Of a stretch of DNA of 64,000 nt, positions 42,496 to 52,429 are shown piece after piece. Positions within the stretch are counted from its first letter, which is position 1. Each line of letters opens with the position of its first letter. The stretch spans positions 4,218,765-4,282,764 of the forward strand of contig OZ025869.1 in NCBI GenBank assembly GCA_964019415.1, given 5' to 3'. A program made the translations under genes and the position numbers. This DNA comes from Ianthella basta (taxonomy: Eukaryota; Porifera; Demospongiae; Verongiida; Ianthellidae). The notes beneath the pieces are model-generated. The model was not told the origin of the DNA. It saw only the letters and a list, made by a program, of their open reading frames with translations, and did not search any database.

Positions 42496-42762
42496 ATCCA
42501 TCCATTTGCTGTGCTCCATAATGACCATGAGGGTATAGGAGATACAAGCCAATAGGGTAAAGAACTACACTGCTCGAGGTCTGGCTCGGTAGAAATGCTG
42601 GTGGTTATGAAGTCCTTGTTGGTGGAACATCTAATGACAGAACTGACATGGGATCCTTGCAGTGACAGAGTGACTACGCTGATGGTTGATCAAACCTGCC
42701 TTGTTCAGAGCTTGGAAGGAGCAGAGGATGATCACAGTGTAAAGCCTCCTCGGAGTCAACGA

Positions 42763-42763
42763 G

Positions 42764-42801
<38 letters not shown>

Positions 42802-43015
42802 ACACACACTCTCAATGAATGCACACACTCAGACATAAAAAAACACACACACAACTAACATACACTCACATACACACACAAACACACATGCACACACAAC
42901 TAACATACACTCACATACACACACAAACACACACACACACACACCATGAATGCACACACACACACTCAAGGAATGCACACACTCAGACACACACACACAC
43001 ACACACACACACCAT
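42763..43015. repeat. (CA)n microsatellite cluster 2
   Basis: CA tracts alternating with GAATGCACACACTCAGACA and ACTAACATACACTCACATAC blocks, the same interruptions as cluster 1, so a longer compound unit was duplicated. Confidence 0.93.
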
Positions 43016-43570
43016 GAATGCGCATACACACACCAGCACCACCATTGGCCTGCAGAGAAGAAATAGAATGGACTGTTCACATAGGTTACAGTTACATGCA
43101 TGTGTGTGTGTGTGTGTGTGAGCAGGGAGAGAACATTGTAGCAACATGTCTACTACCAATGGGTCCTCATATAAAGTATGCTCCGAATGAGTCTTGGACT
43201 CATCTAATGAAATACACAAGCATTGTCTGTCAGCAGAGTTCAAAGTCCCAGTGCACATGAAGTACATCTCTAGTACTAAATGTAGGCACTACATAAAGTA
43301 TAGTCTACATTTACTAAGGAAATACACAATAATGTGTATTCTGTTAGTAAGTTCATGTACTGTCATGAACTGTATATGCTCCTCCTACGAACCACACTCA
43401 GCTCACACTCATAGTATAGCTGTGTGTGCCTTCTATACAAAATGTACTTGGTTGCTTAGCTACATATCAATAATATGCAAGTGTTTTCCGTTAGCTGAAT
43501 TTGAAATGTCTGTCACTATAAAAAAGAAGAATTGTGCATCATTCACAGTAGCTGATGTACAGAACAACTT

Positions 43571-44060
43571 ATGGAGAACTATCAATGTCCAAACTGTGGC
43601 TATATCCTATGTCCGCACTGCGGGCAGTGGTCAGTGCAGTCTCAACCATTGTATAATGCTCAGCAACCCTCCACAGCACACTCCACAACGAATTACTCAT
43701 CACCACCACCAGTCGTGATGGCTTGGACTACTGTAACATCACCTAGTCCCCAACAACAGACAACTGATACCCAGACTGAGACAAACAGCCAACCAACCAA
43801 CCAGTCAGACAATTGCAAGTCACAATTCCAGCCAGCAGTCGATACAGCAAACACTGGCTAACACCGCCAATCCTGAGCAACCCTACGCAGCAGTGCCGCC
43901 ACTGCTACCAAGCACAATGCAAAACTTAGCGGGGCCTTCAAGCAATTTGTCCAATGAACTCCAGGAAAGTGATGAGTTTCTGCCACTAATGAGCACAAGC
44001 GAGGATGAATACTATTCTGACAGCATTATAGATCTAACTGAAGACGATTCAAATAATTAA
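43571..44060 (+). CDS. Zinc-ribbon / SUMO-interaction-motif protein candidate
   Basis: ATG at 43571 starts MENYQCPNCGYILCPHCG, a two-CxxC zinc ribbon, followed by a Ser/Thr/Gln/Pro-rich tail. That frame stops at 43861. A different frame, open from about 43830 to the TAA at 44058-44060, encodes Pro/Ser/Gln-rich sequence and ends ESDEFLPLMSTSEDEYYSD then SIIDLTEDDSNN, whose IIDLTEDD is a classic SUMO-interaction motif. Either a small intron or a one-base frameshift near 43830-43860 joins them. The composition is continuous across the junction. The function is unknown; a regulatory or transposon-derived nucleic-acid binding role is possible. Confidence 0.45.
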
Positions 44061-44169
44061 GTTACTAACAAAATCATTACACTGCACCATTCTAACTGCC
44101 ATTTTTAACAGCTGTACATTTGATTTGTATATTACATACTTGCTAGCTAATGTATTTCTATTTATATTA

Positions 44170-44270
44170 TCATCTCTCTACGGAAGTGATGTCGATGACA
44201 AGCCTCGCGTAGCCGACGGCTTCCTCCCCAGTAAATAATGGAGGGGAGGAAGCGGGGCTACGCATAAACG
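44170..44270. repeat. Imperfect GC-rich hairpin
   Basis: GCGTAGCCGACGGCTTCCTCCCC is followed 12 bases later by its imperfect complement (GGGGAGGAAGCGGGGCTACGC in two blocks). Confidence 0.7.
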
Positions 44271-44489
44271 TGTGAGCATATGGTTTCAATACTTTACTCA
44301 TGTGATCTAGTGCAATGGGCAATGTATAAAAGTCTAGGTTCCTCAGGTGAGCGTGCAGTAGAATTAGCGTAGGAGAGTGAGTGCACGGAAGACAACCAAA
44401 CGGCTTTACCATGTGCCTGAACTGAAGAGATGGCTGATACTTTGTTGTGGATCCCTTGGTGGCCTAATGGCTGACTTAGGTGGCACCCC

Positions 44490-44715
44490 GAGTATGTGCC
44501 GCTGTATGCCTTAGTATGCCCTTATCTGCCTTAGTGTGTGCCGCTGTCTGCCTTAGTGTGTGCCGTTGTCTCCCTTATTGTGTGCCCTTGTGTCTGCCTT
44601 AGTGTGTGCCGCTGTCTGCCTTAGCGTGTGCCCTTGTCTGCCTTAGTGTGTGCCGCTGTCTCCCTTAGTGTGCCGCTGTCTGCCTTAGCGTGTGCCGCTG
44701 TCTGCCCTATGTGTG
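44490..44715. repeat. 22-base tandem repeat (GTGTGCCGCTGTCTGCCTTA)
   Basis: About ten degenerate copies of TTAGTGTGTGCCGCTGTCTGCC and shorter derivatives lie in an otherwise gene-free stretch. Confidence 0.88.
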
Positions 44716-45184
44716 TGTGTGTGTGTGTACATTATACTGACACACTTATGTGGACATGCACACTAACTGGTGGAATAACTAGCTATAGGCAACTATGCCT
44801 GGCCATCTGCATTAGAATACATCACTCTTTAATTAATGCACTGCTGTACAAGATGATACAGCTGCTACAAGAAAGGCTATCTATAGTGTCACACAAGTAC
44901 ACAGGTCTATGCAGTGAGTCTGTGGGTATGTGATCCACTGAGAACCATTTGACAAACCCTACATGGAACAAGAAAGAGGAAACAAGAGTAAGGGAGACAG
45001 ATGTAGTATGCACTTATTCAACTTTTCACATTATAGGCATCAAAAGAGCTATAATCCCCACTTTTCCCTACATTAGTACACCCGTCCAGTGAGCCTCATT
45101 CCAAACATACAACTGAACACTGTAGACTGACCTTCATACTTGATGTAATTGTCCCTGTCATGTTCCAAGTTTTGGAGAAGTGCA

Positions 45185-45340
45185 CATGCACACAAACATC
45201 TTTCTGGTTTCAAACCAACAAAATGAAGATAATAATGAAGTGTAAGATAAGTGGTCTAGACTATTTATTAGTTACTGTGTACCCTGTAGCTAACTTGCCC
45301 AGGCAGAGGAGGTAACTGGAGACATTGTAGCTATGGTACA
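45185..45340. repeat. Copy of the SINE-like repeat seen at 33.9-34.3 kb
   Basis: Shares ACATCTTTCTGGTT, TAAGATAAGTGGTC, ATTAGTTACTGTGTACC and GAGGTAACTGGAGACATTG with 34100-34250 at high identity. Confidence 0.7.
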
Positions 45341-45651
45341 TGTCACAAGTAACTAGAATTTTTCCACAGGCTCACCGCGCTTGGTATCCGCGTATAGCTG
45401 AGCGGCAAGTCGTTGGTTACCATGAATGTCCTGCGGAATGCTCACTTGGCACCCTCGGAGTGCTTGCTTGGCACCCTCAGAGTGCTCACTTGGTGCCTGC
45501 GGAGAGAGTACTTGGCACCCATGTACGTACGTAGTACTTACTTGGCTCCCCCCGGAGAGAGAAAACTTGCGTACGATGCTGTATGTAGTTCACACAATGA
45601 AATCGGTTTATCTGTGTATGACAGGACGCTCTTGTAACCCCGAATCATCAG

Positions 45652-46428
45652 CAGACTTACGCCTGCACTCCAGGATCAGCAAGAGGACAGAATCGTTGCC
45701 GCTCTCGTGGACAAGCTAGACGTGCTCGTGGATGCTGTGTCCAGAGTTGAAGCTCGGCTGTGCCGACTACAGACACTAGAAGAAAAAGTGACAGCTCTAA
45801 AGGAGGAAGTCAGGGAAAGGTGCATTCATCCCCAGTTCTTGGAGCTGCAGCCCAACGTCATACCAGAGCCTCAGCCTCAGTCCTTGAAGGAAGAGCCCTC
45901 ACTGCCCGCGCTACAGCCCTGCATCCCACCAGCTCCATATCGGTCCTTGGAGTACCTGCCCTTACCGCCTTCACTGCAGCCTGTTTCCCAACAGCTCCTC
46001 TACCACCCCAGGAGATGTCAACGCCAGGACCAATGCCTTACTGGCACGCCCGAGACAACTGCCCAGACACCCAGATGGCCCCTGTCGTACTGCAAGACAT
46101 CTCTACTCGGGCTAATATGGCTAGCCCCCCTGTCGGCTACTACACCATTGCCAACGATGGGATGACCGTTGCCTTACAGAGTTGTTGGTCAAGACGAAAC
46201 CTGGCCGGTCGGCTGGCAGCGAGGGTGTTTACAATGAGGGAGAAGATGGGCAGCAACTGTCGTGGAAAACAGGGAAAGTTGCCATTGGACCAAGGGAAGC
46301 TATTACCCATCTTCCCGCTGCAACAGCTGGAGACCCAGCAGAGTGCCGATAAAGACATGAGAAATGCAGTGGACGAGGTGTGCAGGAAGACAAGGACAAC
46401 TGCTGCAGCTGAACCTGAAAACGCTTGA
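45652..46428 (+). CDS. BEN-domain protein (frame-disrupted or with an unseen intron)
   Basis: The frame containing 45707 follows an acceptor-like AATCATCAG at about 45651 and encodes a coiled coil (KLDVLVDAVSRVEARLCRLQ, TLEEKVTALKEEVRE) and a Pro/Gln-rich linker. A second frame, open to the stop at 46428, continues with a BEN-type domain: RRNLAGRLAARVFTMREKMG, SNCRGKQGKLPLDQGKL and DMRNAVDEVCRKTR fit the conserved helices. BEN domains bind DNA and recruit repressors; the coiled-coil plus BEN layout matches BEND-type chromatin proteins. The frame change near 45980-46020 is either a single-base indel or a tiny intron (GTTTCCCAACAG..CCAG). Confidence 0.68.
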
Positions 46429-46499
46429 CTTATAGTTTCATGTTACTTTTACTTTTCTGTACGGTGCATGACAGTTTATCATGGTTATTGAAATTTTAA

Positions 46500-46800
46500 A
46501 ATGTTGGTATACAGAAGTTACTATGTCATTTTCGCCATCATATTGAATTATGAACATGCGTAGCCCTCACTCCGGCTGTCTCAGTCTCCAATCATCGTCT
46601 TTGCCTTCCTCCAAAAGCGTCTAGAGCAGTTACCACGCACGCGTATGTATGTACGTAGTAGACTATATGACCACCAAATGTGCCAGTACAGTATGTGCAC
46701 TAGTTGTTAGAAAAAGACCACCAGTGCAAGTAACAGAGGGTTCAGTACCACATAAACCACCTCGCGTGCCAGTAGAGAGTATGTGTGCTAGTTGTTAGTA
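46500..46800. other. Intergenic DNA with CAGTGCAAGT units
   Basis: Two units of ACTAGTTGTTAG(TA)GAAAAAGACCAC precede the fold-back, the first followed by CAGTGCAAGTAACAG. Confidence 0.5.
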
Positions 46801-46814
46801 GAAAAAGACAACAA

Positions 46815-47235
46815 TTGAGGAATCGACATCAACAATCGACAAATCAAAATTGACAAATTGGAATTGACAATCGACAAATCGGAATCAACAATTGATGAAT
46901 CGACATTGACAATTAACAAATCAGAATCAGGAATGGGGATTTTGGACTTTTGGCATGTTTGATGCTCTATAACACGGGTGGTGGTCTTTTTCTATGACCA
47001 ACTAGCGCAGATACACTACTGGCACAAGTGGTGACAGCTGCGATATTGTAACTTGCACTGTGTGGTGGCGGTGGTGTATGGAGTGCCAAACATGCCAAAA
47101 GTCCAAAGTCCCCATTCCCAATTCCGATTTGGCGATTGTCGATTCCGATTTGTCGATTGTCGATGTCGATTCATCGATTGTTGATTCCGATTTGTTGATC
47201 GTTGAGATTTGTGATTGCGATCCTCAACTGTCGAT
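46815..47235. repeat. Fold-back of GACAATCGACAAATCGG tandem units
   Basis: The left arm (46820-46960) is a degenerate tandem array of AATTGACAATCGACAAATCGG; the right arm (47085-47230) is its complement (CCGATTTGTCGATTGTCGAT). Inner blocks ACTTTTGGCATGTTTG and CAAACATGCCAAAAGT also pair. The centre holds the CAAGTGCAAG-type unit and GGTGGTCTTTTTCTATG. Confidence 0.85.
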
Positions 47236-47546
47236 AGCTGATCCACATCCGTAGATTCTCAATGATGTTACATAGTCTAGCTTGCTAGATGTCCCATAAG
47301 TGCCCACTAGGCTTTTCATTCCAAGTGGGCATTTACAGGATAGTCTAGCAAGCCAGACAATGAAAATATAAGATGACGTTGACTTTTCTATTAATCATCA
47401 TTTGACGGATATGTTGTATGGAACAGCAAATTCCAAGTTTGGCTCTCCATAAATTAATCACGTGGTTTTATTATTAGTCACCATGTGGTTAGCTACTGTG
47501 AGTGTAGAGGAACAGCAGCTGCAGAGACTAGCTAGCTATAGCTACC

Positions 47547-49682
47547 ATGGCTGAAGATCTCTCTCCAGAAGAACGAAGTAGGGCAAGGGAGGCGATCAAC
47601 TTCTTCTCCAGCTTAACCAGGAGAGGAGAGCCAGGAAGACAGGACCAACAAGCAAATGAAAGCAACCCGCCGTCCTCTAGTGGAACTAGTGCCAGCCAAC
47701 CTGTGGGAACTGAAGCAGCCTGTAAGACTGTAGCAGCATGCATGATTGTAGCTAATTCTGTATATCTGACAACATTTAAGTATACAGGTATACACAGCTA
47801 GTGTTAACATGATGGAAACGAATTCTATCAGTGCCCTCTAGCTTGTTATCTAGCTAAGTCCATGCATATATAGCCATGTAGCTAGCTAGGTAGTCACATG
47901 TAAAATGCAATGCTTGGGGATGCATAGAGTTCCATGCATGTACAAATGGCTACGAATTCTCTTGTTGGGCTACTATTAGGACCTTCACATTCTGAAGATA
48001 TTCTGTCAGATTTCCTTGACACATTGGAAGATGTTATTATGCAGGTGAAGCAAGATTATTTTTTAGTTGGCACAGAAGCAAAGGAAGCTTTACTGGGCAA
48101 ATGTGTTTGGCTGTTAGAATGTTGTGTGGCCTTTGAAGAGTACATGCCAGAGAGAGACACAGATATACAAGCCTTTACAGCATCTACCTGTGCTTGTTGG
48201 AAAGCATGGAGGGCTCCTTGCTAGACGAGATCCAACATCCAGTACAAGGTCGTCCATGACTGAACATCACCAATCAGCAGCTACAGTTACTTTGTGGCAG
48301 TGATTTCAGTCTCAAAGATATGGCTCACATGCTGAACTGTTCTGTGCACATGGTACAGCGATGTTGGCAGGAGTTTGGACTTGGGCGTTGACAAAGGTAC
48401 AGCATGTTTCTCTTCCATTCATTCTTTTACAGGACTGGGACTCTTATGGCATTGATTGGAATGGACCAGTGTCTACTGATGGAGATGCTACAGTGCCAGT
48501 GCCAGAGTTTGTTAATGAACTTACTACACCTTTGGTAGCTGAATATCTACAACAACATCTTAGTGGAGTAGCTGGAGACAACGTATTGCACTATTTGGTT
48601 GCATCCACTGCCGACCAGTAGGAAGCGTCCGCTGCGAGATGAACAACCCAACTTGGACCCGAATCACACGACGTTTTCTCTGCCACTGTCAGGAGTATAT
48701 AGCTAACTACTTCCGGTAGACGCGTGATGACGCAAGGACGAGTATGTAAACTGATTCGCTGCCGGCTCTTTACCCAATCATTTGGGATCTATAACACTTA
48801 AATGCTGATGAATCGGTGTCTCTGAAGATTTAGACCACTCGGCACTCGGGCGCTTCGTGCCCTTGAGCCTCGTGCTCTAAATCTCAGGGACACCTCTTGG
48901 TCAGCATTTAACAATTACATACATAACTAGTGCCTATTCTATATACAGACCACTCCGTGTTCAGCGAGGCCTTAGGGATTGTGTATTGCGGCCTGAATGA
49001 CGAAGAGGCCTTAAGGCTGGCCATTCACCACATCAACGGTCATTATACACACAGCCTGACACACAGAGACTATGTAAGTGCATAGCAAGTCTCACATCTA
49101 CTGTAAGTGATCGTATACCAAACATCTGTTGACCACTCTAGGTGGAATGGTGCAGGGCCAGATTGTATGCTATGGCCGGGAAAGATCCCAGCAAGGATGT
49201 CACTCCCAAGCCATCCACTGAGTGGAAGAAGGCATGCTTGAAGTGCATCCTTCCGCAGGTAGAGACTGTTAAGCCTGTTTCCATATAGGTTAGTATTGGT
49301 TTGTCAATAAATCCTACTTTTTGCACAGGGAATCGTCAGCACAAGAGCTGCCAACATTTTCTGCCAGGCATCGTTCAGTGCCCCAGTTTTTGAATGGGCA
49401 CTTAAGGTCATGGAAGAATTTGAGGAAGGCTACCTGAAAGGCCAAAACGACATCAGTAAGTTCACTACAAAACTGACTGAGTGGGTGGTGTACTGCTATG
49501 TAGTTCAGAGTCTGCTGGTATAAGCTTCTTAGGTTGAGATTCTATCATACACCATGAATTCATACCCGCTAACAGTAGCAATATGCAATAGGTAACTGAA
49601 AATCGAAGACTGCCCTCACTCTAACACGTGCATAGGAACAAAGAAGCAGCTTCAAACAAAGCTAGAGTTCAAGCAGCACTAA
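47547..49682 (+). CDS. Five-exon gene of unknown function (196 residues)
   Basis: Exons inferred from sequence: 47547-47721, 48949-49073, 49142-49258, 49329-49455 and 49636-49682. The ATG has a good context (GCTACCATGG). Donors are T|GTAAGA, TAT|GTAAGT, CAG|GTAGAG and ATCA|GTAAGT; acceptors are ATATACAG, CACTCTAG, TTTGCACAG and GTGCATAG. Phases match at every junction (1, 0, 0, 1), giving one continuous 197-codon frame to TAA at 49680-49682, with AATAAA about 35 bases later. The protein is polar at the start (MAEDLSPEERSRAREAINF, then Ser/Pro-rich) and helical later (FSEALGIVYCGLNDEEALRL, VEWCRARLYAM, FEWALKVMEEFEEGYL). I recognise no family. Intron 1 (1.2 kb) has taken in an integrase-like remnant and a hairpin repeat. 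The splice consistency supports a real gene. Confidence 0.7.
47934..48621 (+). pseudogene. Remnant of an integrase-type transposable gene
   Basis: Broken fragments in several frames: a helical N-terminal piece (ILSDFLDTLEDVIMQVKQDY, EAKEALLGKCVWLLECC), then a helix-turn-helix-like piece (NITNQQLQLLCGSDFSL, HMLNCSVHMVQRCWQEFGLG) near 48265-48390, then a C-terminal piece starting DWDSYGIDWNGPVSTDG (48433). This order resembles the large integrase-core-domain proteins common in fish and invertebrate genomes, but the catalytic core is absent. It lies in intron 1 of the five-exon gene, same strand. Confidence 0.45.
48620..48930. repeat. Hairpin repeat, copy 2 (inverted)
   Basis: Complement of 28395-28690: GATCTATAACACTTAAATGCTG, GTGTCTCTGAAGATTTAGACC, a GGGCGCTTCGTGCCC centre and ACACCTCTTGGTCAGCATTTAA, plus the flanking CGTTTTCTCTGCCACTGTC. 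Confidence 0.85.
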
Positions 49683-49788
49683 GTAGAGGCCCTACAAAAC
49701 CTTGATGAGGATTTCGAAATAAAGATTTTTAAACAAGTCAGCAAAGGAGTAATGTCACTGGCCAAGCTCAAAGTGGTCTCAACAAAAT

Positions 49789-50400
49789 TTAGAGCCATGA
49801 ACCTGGCAAAGGCTTTGTTTGTCTGGTGAGTATATATAAGCATTTGTGCATATATTCATGAAAAAGTAAGGAATATCCTTGCCACGTACGTACATGTATC
49901 ACCAGAATAAAAATTACAATTGAAACACATCTACTCATCACACACAGGTGTACACGATCGAGCTCTTGGCAGGAAGCTACAAGTGCATACCCGCAGTTCG
50001 CAAATGAAGAAGCATTGAAGCCATATTCAAAGCTCAATCTTAAAGCCAAAAACAGAATTCCTAAATTTTGAGTCTGGGTGGATTCATCTTGAGGGAAGGA
50101 AGGAGGTACTTCTGCCACTTCTTCGTCCAAATCATCTTCATTATTATCCTCCTCTTCCCACAGCTCTTCATTGCTGTTAAAGCCTGTAGATAACAAGAAG
50201 AAAGCAGACTGTTCTAAACTGCACGATGGACTGTAGTATAAACTTGATAAGAGACAATGCTTACTTACTACCATGTTTTCAAACGACAAAGACATGCTGT
50301 CACTATCGTCACTATTTGCAACTGAATCAGGTAAATTATCTGTGGCAATGTCCAAAGCAGGTATCCTGGGGGTAGCCTTCACAGCATTGTGAAATCTGCA
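49789..50400 (-). CDS. Small acidic protein gene fragment (two to three exons)
   Basis: Minus strand. An exon ending in GTAGTAA|GTAAGC (about 50268) carries LDIATDNLPDSVANSDDSDSMSL. After a 79-base intron ending TTATCTACAG, the next exon (about 50188-49969) encodes NEELWEEEDNNEDDLDEEVAE and a hydrophobic stretch (NLGILFLALRLSFEYGF), ending GCGG|GTATGC. Phases match at the first junction; joining to ACTCACCAG near 49825 gives a short tail and a stop at 49789-49791. The start is not resolved; an upstream exon with LRSPELDLAQLDK near 50420 is possible. No family is recognised. Confidence 0.4.
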   Translation of the reverse strand, partial: CRFHNAVKATPRIPALDIATDNLPDSVANSDDSDSMSLSFENMVVSKHCLLSSLYYSPSCSLEQSAFFLLSTGFNSNEELWEEEDNNEDDLDEEVAEVPPSFPQDESTQTQNLGILFLALRLSFEYGFNASSFANCGYALVASCQELDRVHLCVMSRCVSIVIFILVIHVRTWQGYSLLFHEYMHKCLYILTRQTKPLPGSWL

Positions 50401-50979
50401 CCTTATCTAATTGGGCTAGGTCGAGCTCAGGACTTCTCAAACGTATATAGCAAGCAAACACCCCAACAGTAGGAATCCAATTACTATTACAGTGCCTAAC
50501 AAGTCTATGGCATAGTTTAAGTGAATGGTTGAGTTTCCAAGTTGCAAAATACAATATAGTATTGTCACATCTAACGCATGCGTGTAGGTAGGGCTATATC
50601 TCTGTAGACCTGTTTCATGGGAGTTCAAAGTAGTGGTGAATATTAACCAATATCTCATTGGTTGTTTAGTATAAAGGAGCTTGACAATCCTTCAGTGCTA
50701 TATACTTCTTACCATCTTGTCACAATGTCCTTATATTAAAACATGTTCTTATATAAAGCCCGTTATTCTTATTAGTAGAATAATGTACGTTGTTGACAAT
50801 TATTGCATTGCTTCGTACAAATTATAAGCAATTTTTCCTTCTTTTGCAAAATGCTGCATGCAGGATCATATTTTTCAACTATTTGGAATGAAAGTAGAAT
50901 ATTGACAATTTGCATAGAGTAAGAAACATGGAGCTTATTTCAGATGTGTAGTAAACGTCTCCATTAATAGGAAGTTAAT

Positions 50980-51368
50980 TTAGAATATTCTGTGTCGTAA
51001 CATAATAGACGAGTGTCGTATAGTGGCATTGTCACTGTATGCCTTTTGAAGGTGGGTGATGTGGCTCTTCCTCAGTCGACCAGTTGAGGTGAGCTTGAAG
51101 TCATACAAAATTATAGATGATTTTGACACAGTGGTGACCCAGTCTTCCATGTGTCTCCCATTTCTGACTCTTGCAGGCTTCCATGTGGCAGTGTAGCTAC
51201 CTTCATACCATCTCACGGTTACATCATCACCCTGCACATCCTAGCAATCCAAGGTGGAGGCCATGTTGGGTCTTCACTGAGGACAGCGACAAGATGACCT
51301 TCCTTAATATGTAGAACATTTGTTTCAATAACTTCACTGTTCCGAGGCCGATATGATCCTGTGTAGAC
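50980..51368 (-). pseudogene. C-terminal fragment with BAH/Tudor-like region
   Basis: After an acceptor CTACACAG near 51369, one frame reads EGHLVAVLSEDPTWPPPWIA; a one-base shift near 51240 continues as DDVTVRWYEGSYTATWKP, SSIILYDFKLTSTGRLRKS and HITHLQKAY, stopping at 50980. The pattern (occupation of a site by V-A-V...PPWIA then W-Y-G-S-Y) recalls BAH- or chromo-like modules at the end of invertebrate transposon or regulatory proteins. The frameshift suggests decay. Confidence 0.4.
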
Positions 51369-51439
51369 CTGTGTAGACAAATAGGATTGTTTTACAGTTT
51401 CAGTGCATTATGTTGTTAGCTAGCTATAATAATTTTGTT

Positions 51440-51600
51440 TCATTCAGTAGAGGTTACAATTTTGTAACCTTCACCGCTATACTTATTATACCTAGCTATA
51501 GGATCGATCGAGGTTCCAATTTTGGAACCTTCACTATAATTGTGCCTATAAAGGTATACGTATATCAGCACTATGGGTTCCAAATTTGGAGCCCTTAGCG
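51440..51600. repeat. Short GAGGTTCCAATTTTGGAACC palindromes
   Basis: AGGTTACAATTTTGTAACCT (about 51450) and AGGTTCCAATTTTGGAACCT (about 51511) are two near-perfect 20-base palindromes 60 bases apart; a third, GGTTCCAAATTTGGAGCC, is at about 51574. Confidence 0.8.
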
Positions 51601-51799
51601 GTACGTGTCACGGAAGCCGAAAACCGGAAGTGGGCTGGAACGAACTACCATGCGCACGTGGAGCTGCCATTTTTACACTTTTACACTTAGAACAAACTAC
51701 CACACACGCAGGAAAGGGGGTTATCTCACGCACAGAAACCATTAGTGGTTATATTGTTTTCAAATTGACATTTTCGTATGGCTTCATGTTACGGATATC

Positions 51800-52420
51800 T
51801 CTATATATAAAGAAGGAGTTGAGCAGAATGGTTGTTCGCGAACTCCTCCCTTGAGCAACGACACATCGACACCAAACTTTCCCAGATTATGGACACCACA
51901 CCCGGTCTCGATCTAAGGGGGGTGAAGTGCGCGAAGAAGCCCCTGCCGAGGAGTGCGCGGCGAAAAACCTCCAAACGACCGTCCGCCATCTTTGATTTAC
52001 GGAGAAAATATACGGTTTTCCGTGCACGCTCCTATGCTGCCAATTCAAAAGAGGAACCCCAATCGTTGTTCGTGAACTCCTCCGTCGAACGTCGACGAAA
52101 CGCGCCCAAACGTTTCCAGTCATCGTACGCTGGACCTCACATCAATATAAGGTGGCAGACATGCTAAAATAGGCTGCTGCCGAGGAGCGTGTGGTGAAAA
52201 CCCAGGATGAACCGACAGTCGGCCATCTTGGTTCTTGAAAGAAAGTATGCCGTATCCTAGGCGTTTGCGCATCCAAGTTAGCGCGATACTGAAATGGAGA
52301 AAAAGGAAAGGGGGTTATCTCACGCACAGAAACCATCAGCTTCTTACAACTATCCGTTGTTTGTCTACGGTGATCTTCCATGTAAATTGCATGCACACAT
52401 ATGCATGGTAGCGATTCCAA
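51800..52420. mobile_element. Non-autonomous Helitron, copy D (3' end not found)
   Basis: Begins TCTATATATAAAGAAGGAG and shares the body of copy B: TTCCCAGATTATGGACACCAC, ACCCGGTCTCGATCTAAGGGG, a second internal half (TCGAACGTCGACGAAACG, CATCGTACGCTGGACC) and CATGTAAATTGCATGCACAC. No terminal hairpin plus CTAG follows, so it is 3'-truncated or rearranged. Confidence 0.65.
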
Positions 52421-52429
52421 TCCAGATTT

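Noticed and set aside
45636..45655. TCATCAG, possible minus-strand hammerhead core
   Set aside because: No stem II/GAAA partner; it reads better as the splice acceptor of the BEN gene.
47934..48224. Additional coding exon of the five-exon gene
   Set aside because: It resembles an integrase-type mobile gene, lacks splice sites in matching phase, and the flanking exons already join in frame without it.
48801..48840. CUGAUGA at 48805, another apparent hammerhead core
   Set aside because: It is followed by the hairpin-repeat sequence with no GAAA and no closing stem I.
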